Of a DNA stretch of 64,000 bases, positions 61,392 to 64,000 are shown in pieces (position 1 is the first letter of the stretch; each line of letters starts with the position of its first letter). The notes below the pieces were generated by a model. The model ran no database searches. It saw only the letters and a list, made by a program, of their open reading frames with translations, and was not told the origin of the DNA. The DNA is from Gemmatimonas sp. GTDB lineage: Bacteria > Gemmatimonadota > Gemmatimonadetes > Gemmatimonadales > Gemmatimonadaceae. The DNA is taken from the NCBI RefSeq assembly GCF_031426495.1, contig NZ_JANPLK010000002.1, positions 62,001 to 126,000 of the forward strand, in the 5' to 3' direction. The translations under genes and the position numbers were made by a program.

Positions 61392-64000
61392 TTACTTCGT
61401 CACCCGGGCCACGCAGCTCATGCGTCCCATCCAGCCGCGCGTGAGCACCGACGCGGCTTCACGCTGCTGCGCATCGAAGCGCAGGCGCACCGGCTCCGCG
61501 TCCTTCAGTCCGGCCGCGTTCCACGTCACCAGCGAGCCTTGGAACGCATCGCCGCTGGCCACCAACCGGAAGATCGCCCACTCACCGGCGGTGAGCTTCA
61601 CGCGCAGCTCCTTGTTCTTCTTAAAGCGCGCCAGCAACTCGGCCTGACGTCCCGACGTAGCCGGCCACTCCACCACGTTCTTGAACGACTGTTTGTCGAG
61701 GCGCGCTTCGAGTCCGTTGTTCTTGAGGATCACCAGCGGCGTCGTCTCCGTGATCACACCGCTCACGTTCCACGTCACGTGCGGATTCGCCGCGTCCTCG
61801 GCGAACAGCGCGTCGGACACCTCCACGGCCTTGTTGAAGAAGCCGACGAAGCTCTCCGACAACTCCACGCCACCCGCCGGCTTGGCCACGTACTTATTGC
61901 CCGACTTCGTGAGATACTTGGCGAGACGATCGGTGTAGAACGTCCACAACTCGCCGGTGTCGGGCGTCAGGATCGCCTTCACATCGGCGATCGTGGCATC
62001 GGCCGTGGCGTCGGCGTTGAACGGGAACCTCGACGTCAGCGACGCATCGACCTTCGAACACAGCGCGACACCACGTTCGTTGAGCGCCGCGATCTCGGCC
62101 GCCGCCGCACCGCCGCCGCCACCGCCACCACCAGCCGGCGGCGCGGCCGGAGCCGGCGCCGCGGCGACCACGCGCTTCGCCGGCGGACGAGCCGACGCCA
62201 CCGTCTTCAACACCGCTTCGGCACCAACGATCGGTGCCAACAACAACTGCTCCACCGCACTCGCCATCGGCCCGGCATCGGCGTTCACGTCGAAGCCCTG
62301 CGACACGCGCTTGGCCGCCACACGCGCCTTCGTCACGTCACCGCCGGCCAACTGCGCCGCCTGCACGAGTACGAGTGTCGAAGCCGTGTCGGTGGCGGGC
62401 GGCAAGTTGCCGACCTGGGTGAGCGTTCCCTGCAGGCCGAGCAGACCATCCATGTACGGCTGGTTCTTCTCGGACACGTACTTGTCGACGATCGCCGGCG
62501 GTGTCACAGCGTGCACCGGCTGAAAGGCCGCGCGCGTGCTGGAATCGGTATCGGTGTTCACCGCCACCGTGCGCAGCACCTGTAACAGCGGCGACTGCAT
62601 ACCGGCGATCACATCGAGCTTGGCCGCAGCCTCCTTCACACTGCCCGCACGTGCCACGTTCGTGCCCTGCACGACGGCGCGCCACGAACGCACGTAGTCG
62701 TCATGGTAGCGCGTGCGGATGGCGCCGATGATCGCCTCGCGATCGACCGACTTGGCCGCTGTTGCATCACCGACCACCCACGTCTCACCCTGGAAATAGC
62801 GATCGGAATTGCGAAAGGCATCGACCATGAACTTGGCGCCCTTCGCACTGAACGCGCCGGCAACTTCCGGCGGTGCCGTCACGTTGCCTGGCGATTGCGG
62901 CACCTTGACCGGCGGCACCGCCTTGTTCGCTTCCGACAGCATGTTGGCGTAGATCTGCTCGCCGCCCGTGAAGCGCGACAGGAACTCGCGCGCCTGCGTC
63001 ACCAGGCCGGCGTCAGCCGCCTTCGGAAACGGATTGTACGTGGGCAATTCGCTCGCATAGAACTCGAACTGACGGCGCGCGAGTCCGGTCACGTCGGCAT
63101 CGGTCGTGACACCGCGTTGCCAGCTCGTGAGCAACACCGGCGCCAGGAACGCAGACGTGCTCTTGTCCGGCGACGACGTAGTAATGAGATAGCCTTTCAG
63201 TCGAGCGTACGTCGTACCGTAGTCGTCCGATGGTGACGGCACATCGGGCAACGCCTTCAGCGAATCGATCAGCGCACCCTGCCCGTCGGCGAACAGCTGC
63301 TTGCGGAATCCATCGTACCACACCGGTCGCGCCGCCTCGTACACCGTGGGGCCACTCCACAATCCGAAACGCAGACGCAGCGGCGGACCATCCTGAATGT
63401 GTCCGCGCAGCGTATCGAGCTGCGCGCGCAACGCATCCAGCCGGCGCAGCGCTTCCGGTGAGGGCAACGTGACGGTACCCGGCGCCGACTGCACCACCGG
63501 CAGCGCCGACACCGCACGCGCGGCATCAGCCAGCCGATTGCCGATCGCACGATTGCCCAGCCATGACGCGGTCACGCCAGTCAGCAGCAACAGCGTGGCC
63601 GCCGTCGCCGCACCTAACATCACACGACGCGTGCGCTGCACACCCACGCCACCACGGGCCACCGACGCCGCACTCGTGTCGGCCAGCACCACGTCACGCA
63701 GGAATCGATCGAGGAACACCCACTCGGGGACTTTCCGCGTGGTCGGTGTGCCCGTCGCCAACGGCGAAGCAGCGGCCACCGCCGGCTGACGGAAGATGCC
63801 CGTGGCATCGGTGGCCAATGGCACGGCGGCGGCCGCTGCACGCGGCGCAGCCTGTGCCACATCGGTCACCACTACCGGACGCGCACCGGTGAAGTAGAAG
63901 CCGCGCAGCTGCGGACTCGAACCGATCTGCGTGGGGCGACACACTTCGAGCAGGAAGGACGTGACCGACGGCTGCAGCTTGCGCAGCTCGCGCGGCAACT
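61392..64000 (-). CDS. tssM: Type VI secretion membrane protein TssM/IcmF, C-terminal part
   Basis: The frame is open to the right edge, so the N-terminal part (TM helices and cytosolic domain) lies outside. About 869 residues are visible. They include the LRGFYFTG feature that precedes the IcmF-related domain, a membrane helix (about MLGAATAATLLLLTGVTASW), a long helical periplasmic region, a Gly/Ala-rich linker near residue 625, and the C-terminal beta domain. TssM joins the T6SS baseplate to the outer membrane. Convergent with the kinase gene. Confidence 0.85.
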   Translation of the reverse strand, partial: LPRELRKLQPSVTSFLLEVCRPTQIGSSPQLRGFYFTGARPVVVTDVAQAAPRAAAAAVPLATDATGIFRQPAVAAASPLATGTPTTRKVPEWVFLDRFLRDVVLADTSAASVARGGVGVQRTRRVMLGAATAATLLLLTGVTASWLGNRAIGNRLADAARAVSALPVVQSAPGTVTLPSPEALRRLDALRAQLDTLRGHIQDGPPLRLRFGLWSGPTVYEAARPVWYDGFRKQLFADGQGALIDSLKALPDVPSPSDDYGTTYARLKGYLITTSSPDKSTSAFLAPVLLTSWQRGVTTDADVTGLARRQFEFYASELPTYNPFPKAADAGLVTQAREFLSRFTGGEQIYANMLSEANKAVPPVKVPQSPGNVTAPPEVAGAFSAKGAKFMVDAFRNSDRYFQGETWVVGDATAAKSVDREAIIGAIRTRYHDDYVRSWRAVVQGTNVARAGSVKEAAAKLDVIAGMQSPLLQVLRTVAVNTDTDSSTRAAFQPVHAVTPPAIVDKYVSEKNQPYMDGLLGLQGTLTQVGNLPPATDTASTLVLVQAAQLAGGDVTKARVAAKRVSQGFDVNADAGPMASAVEQLLLAPIVGAEAVLKTVASARPPAKRVVAAAPAPAAPPAGGGGGGGGAAAAEIAALNERGVALCSKVDASLTSRFPFNADATADATIADVKAILTPDTGELWTFYTDRLAKYLTKSGNKYVAKPAGGVELSESFVGFFNKAVEVSDALFAEDAANPHVTWNVSGVITETTPLVILKNNGLEARLDKQSFKNVVEWPATSGRQAELLARFKKNKELRVKLTAGEWAIFRLVASGDAFQGSLVTWNAAGLKDAEPVRLRFDAQQREAASVLTRGWMGRMSCVARVTK

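Noticed and set aside
1..64000. tRNA, rRNA, CRISPR array, insertion sequence or replication origin
   Set aside because: I looked for T-loop-like and 16S/23S-like words, regularly spaced direct repeats with unique spacers, and transposase motifs on both strands, and saw none.

Overview
The window is GC-rich chromosomal DNA from a diderm bacterium, most likely Gemmatimonadota (Gemmatimonas-like). This rests on general style: many secreted and lipid-anchored alanine-rich proteins, an Oar-type TonB-dependent receptor, large S9, M28 and M48 exopeptidases, zinc-ribbon Ser/Thr kinases, MlaE/MlaD and a TssM. I ran no database search, so the genus is inference. I found no tRNA, rRNA, CRISPR array, transposase or prophage. 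Genes are packed tightly, with many ATGA or GTGA overlaps.

Left part (1-13 kb). After a partial gene end and two secreted proteins of unknown function comes a redox-stress module. A Tat-exported molybdopterin oxidoreductase and its b-type cytochrome face an ECF sigma factor and its RsrA-like zinc anti-sigma factor. The 70 bp between them carry two back-to-back promoters of the same form. Next are small membrane proteins, a peculiar G/C-rich repeat, an iron-sulfur photolyase and a truncated UvrC-like nuclease, then an OmpR-type two-component system overlapping a beta-propeller (Vgb-like) gene.

Middle part (13-31 kb). DAHP synthase and an ACT-less prephenate dehydratase are divergent. The DAHP synthase leader encodes a small peptide with an Arg-Tyr-Trp-Tyr-Tyr run just before an intrinsic terminator, the layout of an attenuator. 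Then come peptidases, HemJ, hydrolases, a DinB protein, and an AppA-like BLUF plus cobalamin/heme-binding-fold photoreceptor.

Right-middle part (31-52 kb). It holds a large TonB-dependent receptor facing an orphan plug protein; an ArsR-methyltransferase fusion abutting ahcY; MgtC/SapB-mlaE-mlaD; a universal stress protein; cardiolipin synthase; a PafB/PafC-like pair of WYL regulators; and a MatB/MatC-like malonate pair.

Right end (52-64 kb). An envelope cluster contains an M48 lipoprotein protease, two paralogous CsgG/FlgO-like proteins flanking a beta-barrel protein and a Cys-rich repeat lipoprotein, a Ser/Thr kinase with a zinc-ribbon start, and the C-terminal part of TssM (type VI secretion) running off the edge. 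Three kinds of palindromic, short-word intergenic repeats lie at operon ends.
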